From: a virus
Length of the DNA: 64,000 nucleotides
IMG/VR virus record: IMGVR_UViG_3300042564_005700
Span: 22,797-86,796 of that record
Reading direction: 5' to 3' (one strand)
Of the stretch, positions 25,081-34,930 are shown piece after piece (positions within the stretch are counted from its first letter, which is position 1; every line of letters starts with the position of its first letter). The position numbers and the translations under genes are program-made. The notes under the pieces are model-generated. The model ran no database searches and was not told the DNA's origin. It worked only from the letters and a program-made list of their open reading frames with translations.

Positions 25081-27828
25081 ATGAAGTATATTAGTGGAAG
25101 AGATGAATTTCTTAGAAAAAGTATCAATAAAGTAAATGAATTTAAATCTTTAGAAGAAAAATATCCATCTCTGAAAGAAGAATATAAATCATCTGATTTC
25201 GAGCTAATACTTGAAGATAGTGGTCCTTTTGCAAATGATATTCCTTGGGGTGACTCATTATTAGGTAGATTAATTAATAGTACAATCAGAAAAGCTAAAA
25301 TACAAGCTAATTTAGTTAGAATGAAAGGCGTTGTTTCTCGTTTAAAAAGTACATTTGATGACTTACTATTAGAATCAAAAGTAAATGACTTAGATGAAAG
25401 TGATTTAGCTGAATGGGCTAAAATTAGAAACTTCATATATCTTTATAACTTAGAAAAGGCTGTAAAGAATATGCATGTTGAAAAGACTCCTTTACAAGAA
25501 ATAAAAAACTTAACTAATATAGCTATTGAAAAAACAGAAGAAACTGCTGATATACCTAAGAAAAATGAGTTACTAAGACAATTAAATGAATGGAAGAAGT
25601 TTTTAGATTCAATTAAGGAAGAAGATAACGTAACCGAAGAGGATATGGATCCAGAGAAAAAAGCTGAAAGAATCTCAGGTGAAAAAGTTTATCTATCATA
25701 TATTGCTAATTTTCAAAGTGCTCTTAGAATCGTTAATAAATTTATAGTAGCTAACAAAAAAAGATCAGACGCTGTTCTTCCACACTTAGCTGGAAATAAA
25801 GGGTTTAAAGACGGAAAATTAACAGATGCTGAAAAAGCAGAATTAGCTAAGAAAAAGGTACCAACAACAGGAGCTACAACAACTACAGTTGGGGCAACAC
25901 AATCTGTTAATGCATCACATGAGTATGAATTTAATTGGGTTTACTCAATTAACGAGGCTACTCCACCAGTACCACCAGCTCCACCAAAGTCAGATAGTAA
26001 AGTTTATAACTTAATAAAATCACTACATGGTGTAGTTGCTCAAATAATGCCACCAAAAGAAAAGGGGTCTCAAATTGAAGGTATAAATGATTTTCTTAAA
26101 AAGGATATAAATGCACTTAAGAATGACCAATATAAAAACCCAATTAAAAAAGTATATCAAACAGTTGCCAAAATTACAAAAATTGGTGATATAGCTAGTT
26201 CTGAGAATGATATAAATGCTTTATTGGCTAGGCCTGAAGATTTGGGTAAAAGAATGGCTGAACTTTATATAGTATCAAAAACAAAAGAAGATGGTAAATT
26301 CGAAGGACTTGATAAAGAACTACAAGATGAGTTAGCTATCTTTAACACTACAATGAAAGGTGCTTTATATTATAATCTTCAGTTTGGAAAACAACAATCA
26401 ACTGAAAAATCAAATAAACCCGAAGATAAAAAAGAAAGTATTATTAAAAAATACGATCTATTTATGAAAGTATTTGAAGCCGATGAAGCTCAAATAACAG
26501 AAGATAAACCTGAGGATAAAAAAGAGGATAAAAAAGAAGATAAATCAGGTGAGGTCGGAGATAGACCTAAATCAGGTTTTATAACAAAGATACAAGACTG
26601 GTGGGGCCAAAATATGGACTTAAAAGAGTGGATGATGGACAAAGCCGAGGTTGAAAAAATAAGAATAAACTTAGATAAAAAACTTGCTGAGAAAAAAGAT
26701 TCTGTTACAATAAGTAGTATTGATCCTGTATTAGAAATATGTAAAATATTTAATAGATCTTATAGAATACACACAACACAAGTCATACCAACTGGAAGAA
26801 GTGGTGGTAAAGTATCTAACAAAACATACATGGAATATACTTGTTTTGGTTCAGGATCACCAGCAAATGCAGGTGAAGGAGGAGGACCATATAGAAATAA
26901 TAAGTTATTTGATCAATGGTATGATGCTGTGATGGATATACTTAAAGAGAAAAAATATCAACCTATATTTAATGTTGGAACAAGAATGAAAGTTGGTGAT
27001 GAATATATCGACAGAGCTGGATCTAACTTAGGTAAATTTATGAGAGATATGTTAGAAGGTGATGAGTTCTTTACTAAGAGTAAAGATGGTGGTGGTCCAC
27101 AATCAAAATTCTTAGATAAATATTTTGGATATAAAGATCCAGCAAATATAGAAAAAGACATAGCATATGAAGGAACAGCTGAGATGGATGAAATTAGCAC
27201 AGTTGCTGGAAGTATGCCAAAACCAATTGATATTAGGTTTGTAAAAACTCTGATACCATACACCGAAGCTAAGGAATTGGTAGGAACATTTTTTGCTATA
27301 AAAGACAAAACATCATCCGAATATACTTTCTTTTTCATACAAAGTATAGATGGTGACTTTGCTTATGTTTTATTTAGTAATGGATTTGGAAAATTCAAAA
27401 ATTCAATATCTAGAGGAGCACCAAAAGGTAACTATAATTCAAAAGATGGTGACGTTAAACTTGGAAATAATGTAACAACAGAAACAAATTCAAATGGATT
27501 ACCATGGTCAATATATGGTGCAAAGATAGCTATAAAAACATTGATAAATGTATCAGGTGGAATTGCAAATACCAATAAGAAAACATTAACTGGAATAGGA
27601 TTATCAAAAGATGATGAATCTAAAATTGTAGTTGGTGGTGGAGAAGAAAAAGGAGGAGTTAGAGATGAGATAACACCAAGTGAGATAATAACTCTAATAA
27701 AATTAGAAGGTGAAGTACCATCAAATAATAGATATAAACTATCAAAAGCGGAAACTGATAAACTTAAAACACCTTTCTCTAAGTTACTAAGAGAAATACC
27801 AGAAATAAACTCAACAAGCTTTAAATAA
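25081..27828 (+). CDS. Large putative virion-internal protein
   Basis: A 915-residue protein starting MKYISGRDEFLRK. It is hydrophilic, helical in the first 250 residues, with low-complexity linkers (TTGATTTTVGA near 268, PPVPPAPP near 302, PEDKKEDKKEDK near 480) joining three or four folded blocks. YSINE followed by A just before the proline linker fits the (L/I)xE protease rule. The C-terminal third has Gly-rich loops. No enzyme motif is recognised. It sits directly before a protein with a capsid-targeting-like start (overlap TAATG) and the sheath gene, so a virion role is likely. Confidence 0.65.
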   Translation: MKYISGRDEFLRKSINKVNEFKSLEEKYPSLKEEYKSSDFELILEDSGPFANDIPWGDSLLGRLINSTIRKAKIQANLVRMKGVVSRLKSTFDDLLLESKVNDLDESDLAEWAKIRNFIYLYNLEKAVKNMHVEKTPLQEIKNLTNIAIEKTEETADIPKKNELLRQLNEWKKFLDSIKEEDNVTEEDMDPEKKAERISGEKVYLSYIANFQSALRIVNKFIVANKKRSDAVLPHLAGNKGFKDGKLTDAEKAELAKKKVPTTGATTTTVGATQSVNASHEYEFNWVYSINEATPPVPPAPPKSDSKVYNLIKSLHGVVAQIMPPKEKGSQIEGINDFLKKDINALKNDQYKNPIKKVYQTVAKITKIGDIASSENDINALLARPEDLGKRMAELYIVSKTKEDGKFEGLDKELQDELAIFNTTMKGALYYNLQFGKQQSTEKSNKPEDKKESIIKKYDLFMKVFEADEAQITEDKPEDKKEDKKEDKSGEVGDRPKSGFITKIQDWWGQNMDLKEWMMDKAEVEKIRINLDKKLAEKKDSVTISSIDPVLEICKIFNRSYRIHTTQVIPTGRSGGKVSNKTYMEYTCFGSGSPANAGEGGGPYRNNKLFDQWYDAVMDILKEKKYQPIFNVGTRMKVGDEYIDRAGSNLGKFMRDMLEGDEFFTKSKDGGGPQSKFLDKYFGYKDPANIEKDIAYEGTAEMDEISTVAGSMPKPIDIRFVKTLIPYTEAKELVGTFFAIKDKTSSEYTFFFIQSIDGDFAYVLFSNGFGKFKNSISRGAPKGNYNSKDGDVKLGNNVTTETNSNGLPWSIYGAKIAIKTLINVSGGIANTNKKTLTGIGLSKDDESKIVVGGGEEKGGVRDEITPSEIITLIKLEGEVPSNNRYKLSKAETDKLKTPFSKLLREIPEINSTSFK

Positions 27829-28394
27829 TGAGACACTTAAAAAAATTCAAACTATTTAATGAGGAAGTTGATTTTGAAACAAATATCACTGATGAGCCTG
27901 ATTTAAAAATGTCTAAGGAAAAATTATCAACATTAAAGAAAAATCTTACTGATTATAAGACGAAGAAACCTTTACTAGATAAAGCTTACCTAACAGCTCT
28001 AACAGACATTGATTTAAAATCGGCTGTAGATGGAATTGTTGGTAAGACTGACACTTTACCAGAAAAAGATAGGAATCCTTTTTTAGTAGAATATTTACAT
28101 GTAGCTAATCTTAAAAGAAAAGTAGATAAGTTTCAAAAAGATATAACTAAGGATAAAATATCAAAAGATGATTTTCAAGAAGAATTAAGTTTAGCAACTG
28201 AAACTAGTACAAAAGCTGCTGTTAGTAAAAAGTTAACCGATATAAATACAAGAATATCGACTAAAACTACTACTATATCATCATTAGTTAAAGATATTTC
28301 AGATGCTCAAAAGGCTCTTGATACAAAAATGTCTAATGTAGAAAAAGAAATGATGGATTATATTAAAAAAATATCCTCAGAAACTCAAAAATAG
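27828..28394 (+). CDS. Hypothetical coiled-coil protein with capsid-targeting-like start
   Basis: A 188-residue protein beginning MRHLKKFKLFNE followed by EVDFE, a close fit to the internal-protein signal. The rest is Lys-, Asp- and Thr-rich helix, with coiled coil at about 30-60 and 135-185. The start overlaps the stop of the upstream large protein by one base, so they are co-translated. Inferred internal head protein. Confidence 0.7.
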   Translation: MRHLKKFKLFNEEVDFETNITDEPDLKMSKEKLSTLKKNLTDYKTKKPLLDKAYLTALTDIDLKSAVDGIVGKTDTLPEKDRNPFLVEYLHVANLKRKVDKFQKDITKDKISKDDFQEELSLATETSTKAAVSKKLTDINTRISTKTTTISSLVKDISDAQKALDTKMSNVEKEMMDYIKKISSETQK

Positions 28395-28455
28395 AAAAAA
28401 TATCGTTTTTTAAGTTTTATATATACTACATAACATAAAAAAAATTATAAATAAT

Positions 28456-31400
28456 ATGGCAATTCAAATTGGAAAATACAAAAGACCAGGAATCTTCATA
28501 GAAGAATTTGACAATTCAATTATCAGTAGCCCAATAGTAGAGGGAATTACTAACATGGTAATTGGTGTGTCTAAAAAAGGACCAGTTAATACTCCTATTA
28601 GATTAACTACTACAGGTGATCTTGAATCTATCTTTGGTCAATTGGACAGAGGTTTAGAAAGAAAAGGTTCTTTTTTCCACAGAACAATAGCTAAGATGTT
28701 AGAGTCATCTCCTGTTTTCGCTATCAATCTTTTAACTACAGATGATACATTAGATTTAATTGAATATAAATCTTTATCAGCATCTTCAGGATATGTAAAT
28801 GATATAGAAAGAGAAGGACCTTATAGAAGATTCTTTGATACTACTGGATTCTGGAAAAGAGACGCTGAGTCTTTCATGAATCTTACAAAAAGTAATGTTG
28901 GATATTCTGAAAGAGCATTCAGCTTAACAAACTTATCTGATAAGTATGTTACTGCATTTGTAGTAAAAAGTGCTAGAACTGGATTTGATAGAACATTAAT
29001 CGAATGGTATGGTTCTATTGAAAAACTTCCAGCATATGTTAATGCTAATGACTTCGCATCTGACTATTTAGTTGATGTTATCGTTGTTAGTGGTGACTGG
29101 TCAAATTATCAAGAATTGGCAATTGATACAAGATGGAGTGCTTACTTTAACGCATCTGGTTTAGTTAAAACTCAATTAAGATCTTTCGCTAATGATAGAA
29201 ATGTTACATTGTTAGCATACTACGAAGGATTGTCATTGATTCCATATTTTAGAGATTCAAACGGAACAAACATATTTATTGAAACTACAATTAACAGAGA
29301 TACTGATAGAACTGGATTATTCTGTTCATTCAATGCTGATTTAGTTGAAACAGACTATTACAATGGTTTATTAGACTTAGTTGGTAATACAATAGCTGGT
29401 GAGAATGAGACTGATATTGAATTCTTATCTTATAAAGAAACTATAGCTGAATCAATTGAGATTACAGCAGTTCCTCTTGATTTACCAGGTAACGTAACAG
29501 CTGTCTTAGGTGGTAGTTTTAGTTATGTTCAATTTCCACACGCATTTGACTCAAGTTTACCAGGAGATAGTCCTGTATCAAGTGGTGTTATAGATGCTAG
29601 TAACTTCGATAATAGAACTTCTTGGTTTGGTGAGAATTATGTTCATAATGTTGTTCAAGACTCAACAGTTTCAGCAGCATCTGCATCAATATCTATATCA
29701 TATAATGTTGCATCTGGAGCATTTGCTGTAATTGGTGATAAAGAAGTTCCTGTTTCTGGAACAACATCATTAGTAATAACAGCTAGTGATTATGCTTTTT
29801 CAGGATCACAATTAACATTTGCATCTGTATTCACACTTGATTCAACAGGTGAGATTTCAGTAACAAGTAATTTGGTTGGTAGTCCAGCAGGAACACCAGC
29901 GAATCCAACGGTTGCTTTAAGTGACATCGTTCTTGGATACGCTACATTTAGTATGATAAATCAACAAATTATCCCAACATCTGTAAAAATAAATCCAGTA
30001 AATATTGGAACAAGTAGTACAACATCAGGTTTTGTTGATTACAAATTTGGAACATCAATTACAGATGATTATTTTATCGCAACACAAAGTACAGCAGGTT
30101 CAATTAAAGTTGAGTTCCAAAACACGAACACATCTGCATCACCAGCTAACTACAAACAATATAGAAGATTTAAGATGTTCTATAAATTAGTTGACCTAAT
30201 TAGTTCATCTAATAAAGATAAAATGTCTATATGTTTAGGTCCAAATCTTGGATATAGAAAAGTAAGTCTTTCATCAATGACTATAACTGATATTGTTGCA
30301 ACAACAACAACATCAAACAAATCATTTGTATTAAACACTGGTTTAACTAATGTTGAATTAGCTGATGTATTGAAAGGTTACTTATCATTCTACACAGTAG
30401 ATAACGAGTTTATCCTTGGTACTGATTCTGTATCTACAAAAGAAGCACAACCAACAGGTACTAATGGTGTTGTTGGTAGATACTCTAAATTCTACTCAAG
30501 ATACTTTGATGGAATAATTAATACAGGAGATTACTTCTACTCAAATAAAATTACAATCGCTCCACCATTTGCGGTTGGAGATACAGTAAATGTAATATTC
30601 ATTGATGGTGAAGATAATACAAATGGTGGAACAAATATGGGACCTACTTCTTCATTCGCTGGAAATAATTATGTAGTGATTGAAAGTTCAGTTGACCCAG
30701 CATGGGGTACTTATGACCAATTTATAGTTCCTAATTCAGAAAAGAATACGGGTACATTTACTATCATAGATACCGATTCGTCATTAGCTTCAGACCTTGG
30801 ATATGGTGCTGGATACTACGCATATGGAGTAACTGAAGAAGTAGTATATGAAGAATTATTTAATGTAAATACTATATTTGATTACAATATCAAACATTAC
30901 TTAAAAATGTATTTAGATAATGATGGAGTTTTAGAAGTTGAGTTCAAAGATGAAACGTTCACAGCAACTGAGCCGGTAGATGTAACATCAAATAATACAT
31001 TCTTTATTCAATCAGCTAAATCAAACTTCAAACAAACAATCGAAGTTGAATTACCAGCTGGATATATTCAAGTACCTAATAAGATACTTGTAACAGGAAC
31101 AAGATACACTGAAGTAAGAGTTGGTGACTTCTTATCAGCATACTATGACTCAAGTTTATTAGCAATTGGTGAAGTCCCAAGAAAACTTACAAGAATTCTT
31201 TCTAAAAGACAATATAGTGGAGATCCTACTTTAGTTGAAATCACTTGTGACTCTAGAATCGCAACAAGTTATAGTGGTTCAGCATTACAAGCTACAAGAT
31301 ATACTTCTGTTGACAATTACGCAACAACTTACAAGGCAATATCTCTTAAAGGATTTAGAATTAGACAAGCATCTTTACCTGATGGAACTGAAGCTAGACA

Positions 31401-32376
31401 AAACTCTATTCTTAACTTAGTTGCTAAAGGAACACCATTGTTCAAAGCAGTAACTAATAAAGAAGCAATTGACTTTAGATATTTAATAGATTCATTTGGA
31501 CTTGGTCTGACTGAAAGATCTAAACAACAATTGGTTGATATATGTGGTGATAGATTAGACGCATTTGGTGTCTTAAACATGCCTTCGATGAAGTCATTCA
31601 AAAACTCATCTTCTCCATCTTTTGTTAACTCTGAAGGAGTTTTACAATTAGAGTATGTAGCGAGTGGAGGAGACCCTGAAAGTTCACCAGCATTCCTTTA
31701 CTCATTCGGTGACGGAGCAGGTTCAACTTGTGTTGGTTACTTTATGCCGTATGTAGTTACAAATGATAATGGTAGACCAGTTGATGTTCCACCAGCAGCA
31801 TGGGTAGCAACTACATATATGAGAAAACAAAACTCAAATGCAAGTGGTATAACTCCTTGGACAATTGCAGCGGGTGTTACTAATGGTAGAATCACTAACA
31901 TCGTGGAAACTGAAATGGATTTTACTTTAACTGATATCGAATATATTAACCAAGCTCAAATGAACCCTATCGTGTTCAAGAGAAATAGAGGAAATGTAAT
32001 TGAGACTGAAAACACAGCTCAAACACTTTACAAATCAGCTCTTTCTTACATTCACGTTAGAGAGGTCCTTATCGAACTTGAAAGAGAATTATCAAGTATG
32101 TTATTAGACTTCCAATGGAAATTTAATACACCTGATATTAGAGCTGAGATTAAACTTAGAGCTGACGTAATTTGTGAGACTTACGTTTCTAGAAATGGTT
32201 TATTTAACTACTTCAATAAAATGGATGAGGAAAATAACACTAATGAGATTATCGATAACCAAATTGGTGTCCTTGATACATATGTTGAACCAATCAAAGG
32301 TATGGGAATAATTGTGAATAACATTACAATTCTTAGAACTGGAGCAATCAACGCAGGTGGTTTCATGAATGGATAA
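28456..32376 (+). CDS. gp18: Tail sheath protein (T4 gp18-like), greatly enlarged
   Basis: A 1,306-residue protein, twice the 659 of T4 gp18. The N-terminus YKRPGIFIEEFDNS and VIGVSKKGPVNTPI and the C-terminus (about 960-1306), including ENTAQTLYKSALSYIHVREV and GMGIIVNNITILRTG, are sheath hallmarks. The middle, about 330-950, is beta-rich with many Ser, Thr and Gly and looks like inserted surface domains. It contracts around the tube to drive it through the host envelope. A terminator follows. Confidence 0.9.
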   Translation: MAIQIGKYKRPGIFIEEFDNSIISSPIVEGITNMVIGVSKKGPVNTPIRLTTTGDLESIFGQLDRGLERKGSFFHRTIAKMLESSPVFAINLLTTDDTLDLIEYKSLSASSGYVNDIEREGPYRRFFDTTGFWKRDAESFMNLTKSNVGYSERAFSLTNLSDKYVTAFVVKSARTGFDRTLIEWYGSIEKLPAYVNANDFASDYLVDVIVVSGDWSNYQELAIDTRWSAYFNASGLVKTQLRSFANDRNVTLLAYYEGLSLIPYFRDSNGTNIFIETTINRDTDRTGLFCSFNADLVETDYYNGLLDLVGNTIAGENETDIEFLSYKETIAESIEITAVPLDLPGNVTAVLGGSFSYVQFPHAFDSSLPGDSPVSSGVIDASNFDNRTSWFGENYVHNVVQDSTVSAASASISISYNVASGAFAVIGDKEVPVSGTTSLVITASDYAFSGSQLTFASVFTLDSTGEISVTSNLVGSPAGTPANPTVALSDIVLGYATFSMINQQIIPTSVKINPVNIGTSSTTSGFVDYKFGTSITDDYFIATQSTAGSIKVEFQNTNTSASPANYKQYRRFKMFYKLVDLISSSNKDKMSICLGPNLGYRKVSLSSMTITDIVATTTTSNKSFVLNTGLTNVELADVLKGYLSFYTVDNEFILGTDSVSTKEAQPTGTNGVVGRYSKFYSRYFDGIINTGDYFYSNKITIAPPFAVGDTVNVIFIDGEDNTNGGTNMGPTSSFAGNNYVVIESSVDPAWGTYDQFIVPNSEKNTGTFTIIDTDSSLASDLGYGAGYYAYGVTEEVVYEELFNVNTIFDYNIKHYLKMYLDNDGVLEVEFKDETFTATEPVDVTSNNTFFIQSAKSNFKQTIEVELPAGYIQVPNKILVTGTRYTEVRVGDFLSAYYDSSLLAIGEVPRKLTRILSKRQYSGDPTLVEITCDSRIATSYSGSALQATRYTSVDNYATTYKAISLKGFRIRQASLPDGTEARQNSILNLVAKGTPLFKAVTNKEAIDFRYLIDSFGLGLTERSKQQLVDICGDRLDAFGVLNMPSMKSFKNSSSPSFVNSEGVLQLEYVASGGDPESSPAFLYSFGDGAGSTCVGYFMPYVVTNDNGRPVDVPPAAWVATTYMRKQNSNASGITPWTIAAGVTNGRITNIVETEMDFTLTDIEYINQAQMNPIVFKRNRGNVIETENTAQTLYKSALSYIHVREVLIELERELSSMLLDFQWKFNTPDIRAEIKLRADVICETYVSRNGLFNYFNKMDEENNTNEIIDNQIGVLDTYVEPIKGMGIIVNNITILRTGAINAGGFMNG

Positions 32377-32391
32377 TAAATAATAAAAAAT

Positions 32392-32421
32392 AAAAAAACC
32401 AGATAGAAATATCTGGTTTTT
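32392..32421 (+). terminator. Terminator after the sheath gene
   Basis: A hairpin AACCAGATA / TATCTGGTT with a GAAA loop and flanking A and T runs, 15 bases after the stop. Confidence 0.85.
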
Positions 32422-32514
32422 TTATTTTAAAATAGTTAAACTTTCTACTCTTTTTTAGTTATAAAACTAACGATAAAAATATATTTGTTCAAAAAACAGA
32501 AGAGAGAACGAATA

Positions 32515-32525
32515 CTAATATATAA
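32515..32525 (+). promoter_or_regulatory. Putative late promoter of the gp26-like gene
   Basis: CTAATATATAA ending 24 bases before the ATG at 32550, followed by TAAAATAAA. Confidence 0.5.
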
Positions 32526-32549
32526 TAAAATAAAAAATAATTACACAAT

Positions 32550-33494
32550 ATGTCTAATGAAAACGAAATGAGTGAAGAAGAATACCTTAAGAAACATCTT
32601 AGTGGTATAGATAGCTCAAGTAATAACTCACAAAACTCTGATATCCCGTTTGTAGCTCAACCAAAAGTTGATAATACAAGAACAACTGACCTTCAGTATT
32701 TTAACTTCAATATTGAAGAGTTACCTTGTGGTGATTTCTACCCAACTGGCACACTATTTATGGTAAGACCAGCAAAAGTAAGAGAAATTCAAGCATATTC
32801 AATGGTTGATGATAATAACTTTTATGATATAGTAGAAAAAATGAATGATATGTTACAATCTTGTGTAAGAATTAAATACTCAGATGGTAAAATAGGTTCT
32901 TATCTAGAAGTGAAAGACCAAGATAGATTATATTTACTATTCTTAATAAGAGAACTTACTTTCCAACAAGGAAATACATTAACAATTCCAGCGAAATGTG
33001 GAGTTTGTTCTACTGAATTATCAATTGATCTTAAAAGAGAAAACTTTACTTTCCATGATGTTGATGAAAAATTGGATAGATATTTCAGTTTATCTGATAG
33101 AACATATCACTTTTCTACAGTAAACGGAAGAAACTTTGAATTAACACCACCAAATATTGGTCTTCAAAAAGCTTTCACAGATTATATCTTAAGAGAGAAT
33201 AATGAGAAAAGAACTCCAAATCTTTCTTTCTTAAAGATTATTCCTTTTATGTTAGGTGGAAGAACTACAATTACATATGAAGGAATCAAAGCTAAACTTA
33301 AAGAGTTTGAAGAAATAGATGATATTTCATTCCAATTCCTAAACGCAGCTGTAAGTAAAATGACTTTTGGTATCAAGGAATTGAAGAAAACCTGTACGTG
33401 TGGTGAGGAGGTCCACACAGATATGCAATTTCCCAACGGAGCCTCAGGTATTTTCATTATTCACGATGCCTTTGAAGCATATATTAAAGAATAA
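32550..33494 (+). CDS. Baseplate assembly protein (T4 gp26-like) with cysteine pairs
   Basis: A 314-residue protein. After a disordered N-terminus, ELPCGDFYPTG and LFMVRPAKVREIQAYS follow the start pattern of the T4 gp26-type baseplate family. CGVCS (about 151-155) and CTCGEE (about 281-286) could bind zinc. In T4 this class takes part in baseplate hub assembly. It lies between sheath and tube genes, and a small gene in another frame follows directly. Confidence 0.6.
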   Translation: MSNENEMSEEEYLKKHLSGIDSSSNNSQNSDIPFVAQPKVDNTRTTDLQYFNFNIEELPCGDFYPTGTLFMVRPAKVREIQAYSMVDDNNFYDIVEKMNDMLQSCVRIKYSDGKIGSYLEVKDQDRLYLLFLIRELTFQQGNTLTIPAKCGVCSTELSIDLKRENFTFHDVDEKLDRYFSLSDRTYHFSTVNGRNFELTPPNIGLQKAFTDYILRENNEKRTPNLSFLKIIPFMLGGRTTITYEGIKAKLKEFEEIDDISFQFLNAAVSKMTFGIKELKKTCTCGEEVHTDMQFPNGASGIFIIHDAFEAYIKE

Positions 33495-33534
33495 GTTATT
33501 GCTACAAAAACATTTCAAAACTCAAGAAATATCA

Positions 33535-33717
33535 ATGGATGAGTGGCCATTTTGGATGTTTGAAGAAAACATAAAACTGGTAAACGAAATCATAGAAGAG
33601 GAAGATTCAGAGAAAAAGAAACAAGAAGGAGAACAATCAAAAGGAATGCCGAACTTCGACGCAAACTCAATGATGAAAAACGCATCTAGTTTCTCAAGTA
33701 ACATACCCAAATTTTAA
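33535..33717 (+). CDS. Small acidic protein after gp26-like gene
   Basis: A 60-residue protein from the ATG at 33535: MDEWPFWMFEENIKLVNEI, then an acidic Lys/Glu stretch and a Met/Asn/Ser-rich end. The WPFWMFEENI start reads as a conserved short motif. The frame stays open about 135 bases upstream, overlapping the gp26-like gene in the +1 frame, so extension by frameshift is possible. Likely a baseplate or tail-assembly partner, by position. Confidence 0.6.
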   Translation: MDEWPFWMFEENIKLVNEIIEEEDSEKKKQEGEQSKGMPNFDANSMMKNASSFSSNIPKF

Positions 33718-33724
33718 TTAAAAT

Positions 33725-33750
33725 AAAAACCCACTTCGGTGGGTTTTTTT
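33725..33750 (+). terminator. Terminator with UUCG loop
   Basis: CCCAC-TTCG-GTGGG, a stable UUCG tetraloop hairpin, preceded by A and followed by T7, 8 bases after the plus-strand stop. Confidence 0.88.
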
Positions 33751-33767
33751 ATGCAACAAAAAGGCAT

Positions 33768-33799
33768 AAAAAAACCATCAATTTTTATTGATGGTTTTT
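33768..33799 (-). terminator. Terminator after the tube gene
   Basis: A hairpin AACCATCAAT / ATTGATGGTT, flanked by A and T runs, 17 bases past the minus-strand tube stop. Together with the hairpin at 33725 it separates two convergent genes. Confidence 0.82.
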
Positions 33800-33815
33800 A
33801 ATTAATATTTAAATG

Positions 33816-34442
33816 TTATTGACCATATCCAGAAACTAGTGGATTAGTAATTGTAAAGTCATTATCAATATATTCATCAATAAAGTAGTCATAGATAAAG
33901 TCAGCTTGAAGATTCTCCATAATGTTATTAGAAGACCAGTCAAGTGCGTAACCAGCTAATTGTTTGATTTGTACGTTTTGATAAGTAACACGTCTTAATA
34001 CAACACCTTTTTTATCATGTTGATTAACGATAACTGTACCAATGATATCACTCTTATAGTGTAATGAACCATTTTGAGAATTGAATACTAAATCGTACCA
34101 AGCTTTCAAAGCATTCCATACCTCCATCGAACCTGCTTGATTTACGTTAACATTGAATTTAATGTTAAATTCACCAGCGGTTTTAGTTGGAGTTGTCAAA
34201 AATTGACGAGTTGAATACTTGAATCTTTGTTCTTTGATACCAACGTCAAATTGAGTTAAGTTCATATCAATATTAAGTGCGTTTTGTAATAACAAAACTG
34301 GGTTTCTCCCTTGAGCAACCAAAATTGTAGGTAAAACGAATGTCACCTCAAATAAGTTAAGGTAAACTACTTCATCCGGAAATGTTCCAGGTCCACCTGG
34401 AGATCCTACATTTATCAACTGTGTATAATGTGGTAATGGCAT
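33816..34442 (-). CDS. gp19: Tail tube protein (T4 gp19-like)
   Basis: A 208-residue protein; T4 gp19 has 163. The order of a FEVTFVLP strand, ALKAWYDLVFN, a DIIGTVIVNQHDKKG region and IKQLAGYALDWSSNN with a beta-rich end follows gp19-type tubes. It stacks as hexamers inside the sheath and conducts DNA. Unlike T4, it is on the strand opposite to the sheath gene and separate from it, with its own promoter and terminator, suggesting independent dosage control. Confidence 0.82.
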   Translation of the reverse strand: MPLPHYTQLINVGSPGGPGTFPDEVVYLNLFEVTFVLPTILVAQGRNPVLLLQNALNIDMNLTQFDVGIKEQRFKYSTRQFLTTPTKTAGEFNIKFNVNVNQAGSMEVWNALKAWYDLVFNSQNGSLHYKSDIIGTVIVNQHDKKGVVLRRVTYQNVQIKQLAGYALDWSSNNIMENLQADFIYDYFIDEYIDNDFTITNPLVSGYGQ

Positions 34443-34467
34443 ATTTTTTTTAATTATTTTTTATAAG

Positions 34468-34478
34468 TTATATATTTT
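34468..34478 (-). promoter_or_regulatory. Putative late promoter of the tube gene
   Basis: Minus-strand AAAATATATAA ending 25 bases before the ATG at 34442, followed by CTTATAAA as at other sites. Confidence 0.45.
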
Positions 34479-34556
34479 AATTTTTACTTCCTTTATCTCT
34501 ATTTTGAAAATTATGTTGTAAAAAATGCCATTTCCACTATTTAATAAATAGTATAT

Positions 34557-34904
34557 ATGAATTGTAATTATAGATACTGTAATAAAGAAATTGTTTGGGG
34601 TAGACCAGATAGAAAGTTTTGTAACAAAAATTGCAAGTCAAAAGAAAATGCCATAATAAAAGAACTAAAGTCACTTAATAGAAGAAACAAGGGAAATAAA
34701 GACTTTGTAGAAAAATCAAATATTAAACATAACTATAAGTACAACTATGACTTAACAGTATATGAAAATTGTAGAAGTTTAGTTAAAATAATATGCCCAA
34801 TACACGGAGAATTTGAACAAACACCAAATGCTCATCTATATGCTGGAAGTGGATGTGAGAAATGCGCTAGAGAAGCTAGAAGAAAAGAAACAATTTCAGA
34901 ATAA
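34557..34904 (+). CDS. Zinc-binding protein of the phage CPIHGEF type
   Basis: A 115-residue protein. A treble-clef-like N-terminus (CNYRYCNKE, then FCNKNCKSKEN) is followed by ICPIHGEFEQTPNAHLYAG and CEKC, a motif frequent in phage proteins linked to homing endonucleases (DUF723-like). No catalytic motif is visible. It lies just upstream of gp47 and may be a mobile remnant or a small DNA-binding protein. Confidence 0.6.
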   Translation: MNCNYRYCNKEIVWGRPDRKFCNKNCKSKENAIIKELKSLNRRNKGNKDFVEKSNIKHNYKYNYDLTVYENCRSLVKIICPIHGEFEQTPNAHLYAGSGCEKCAREARRKETISE

Positions 34905-34930
34905 TTTCATATAAAAAGAAAACGTTTTTA

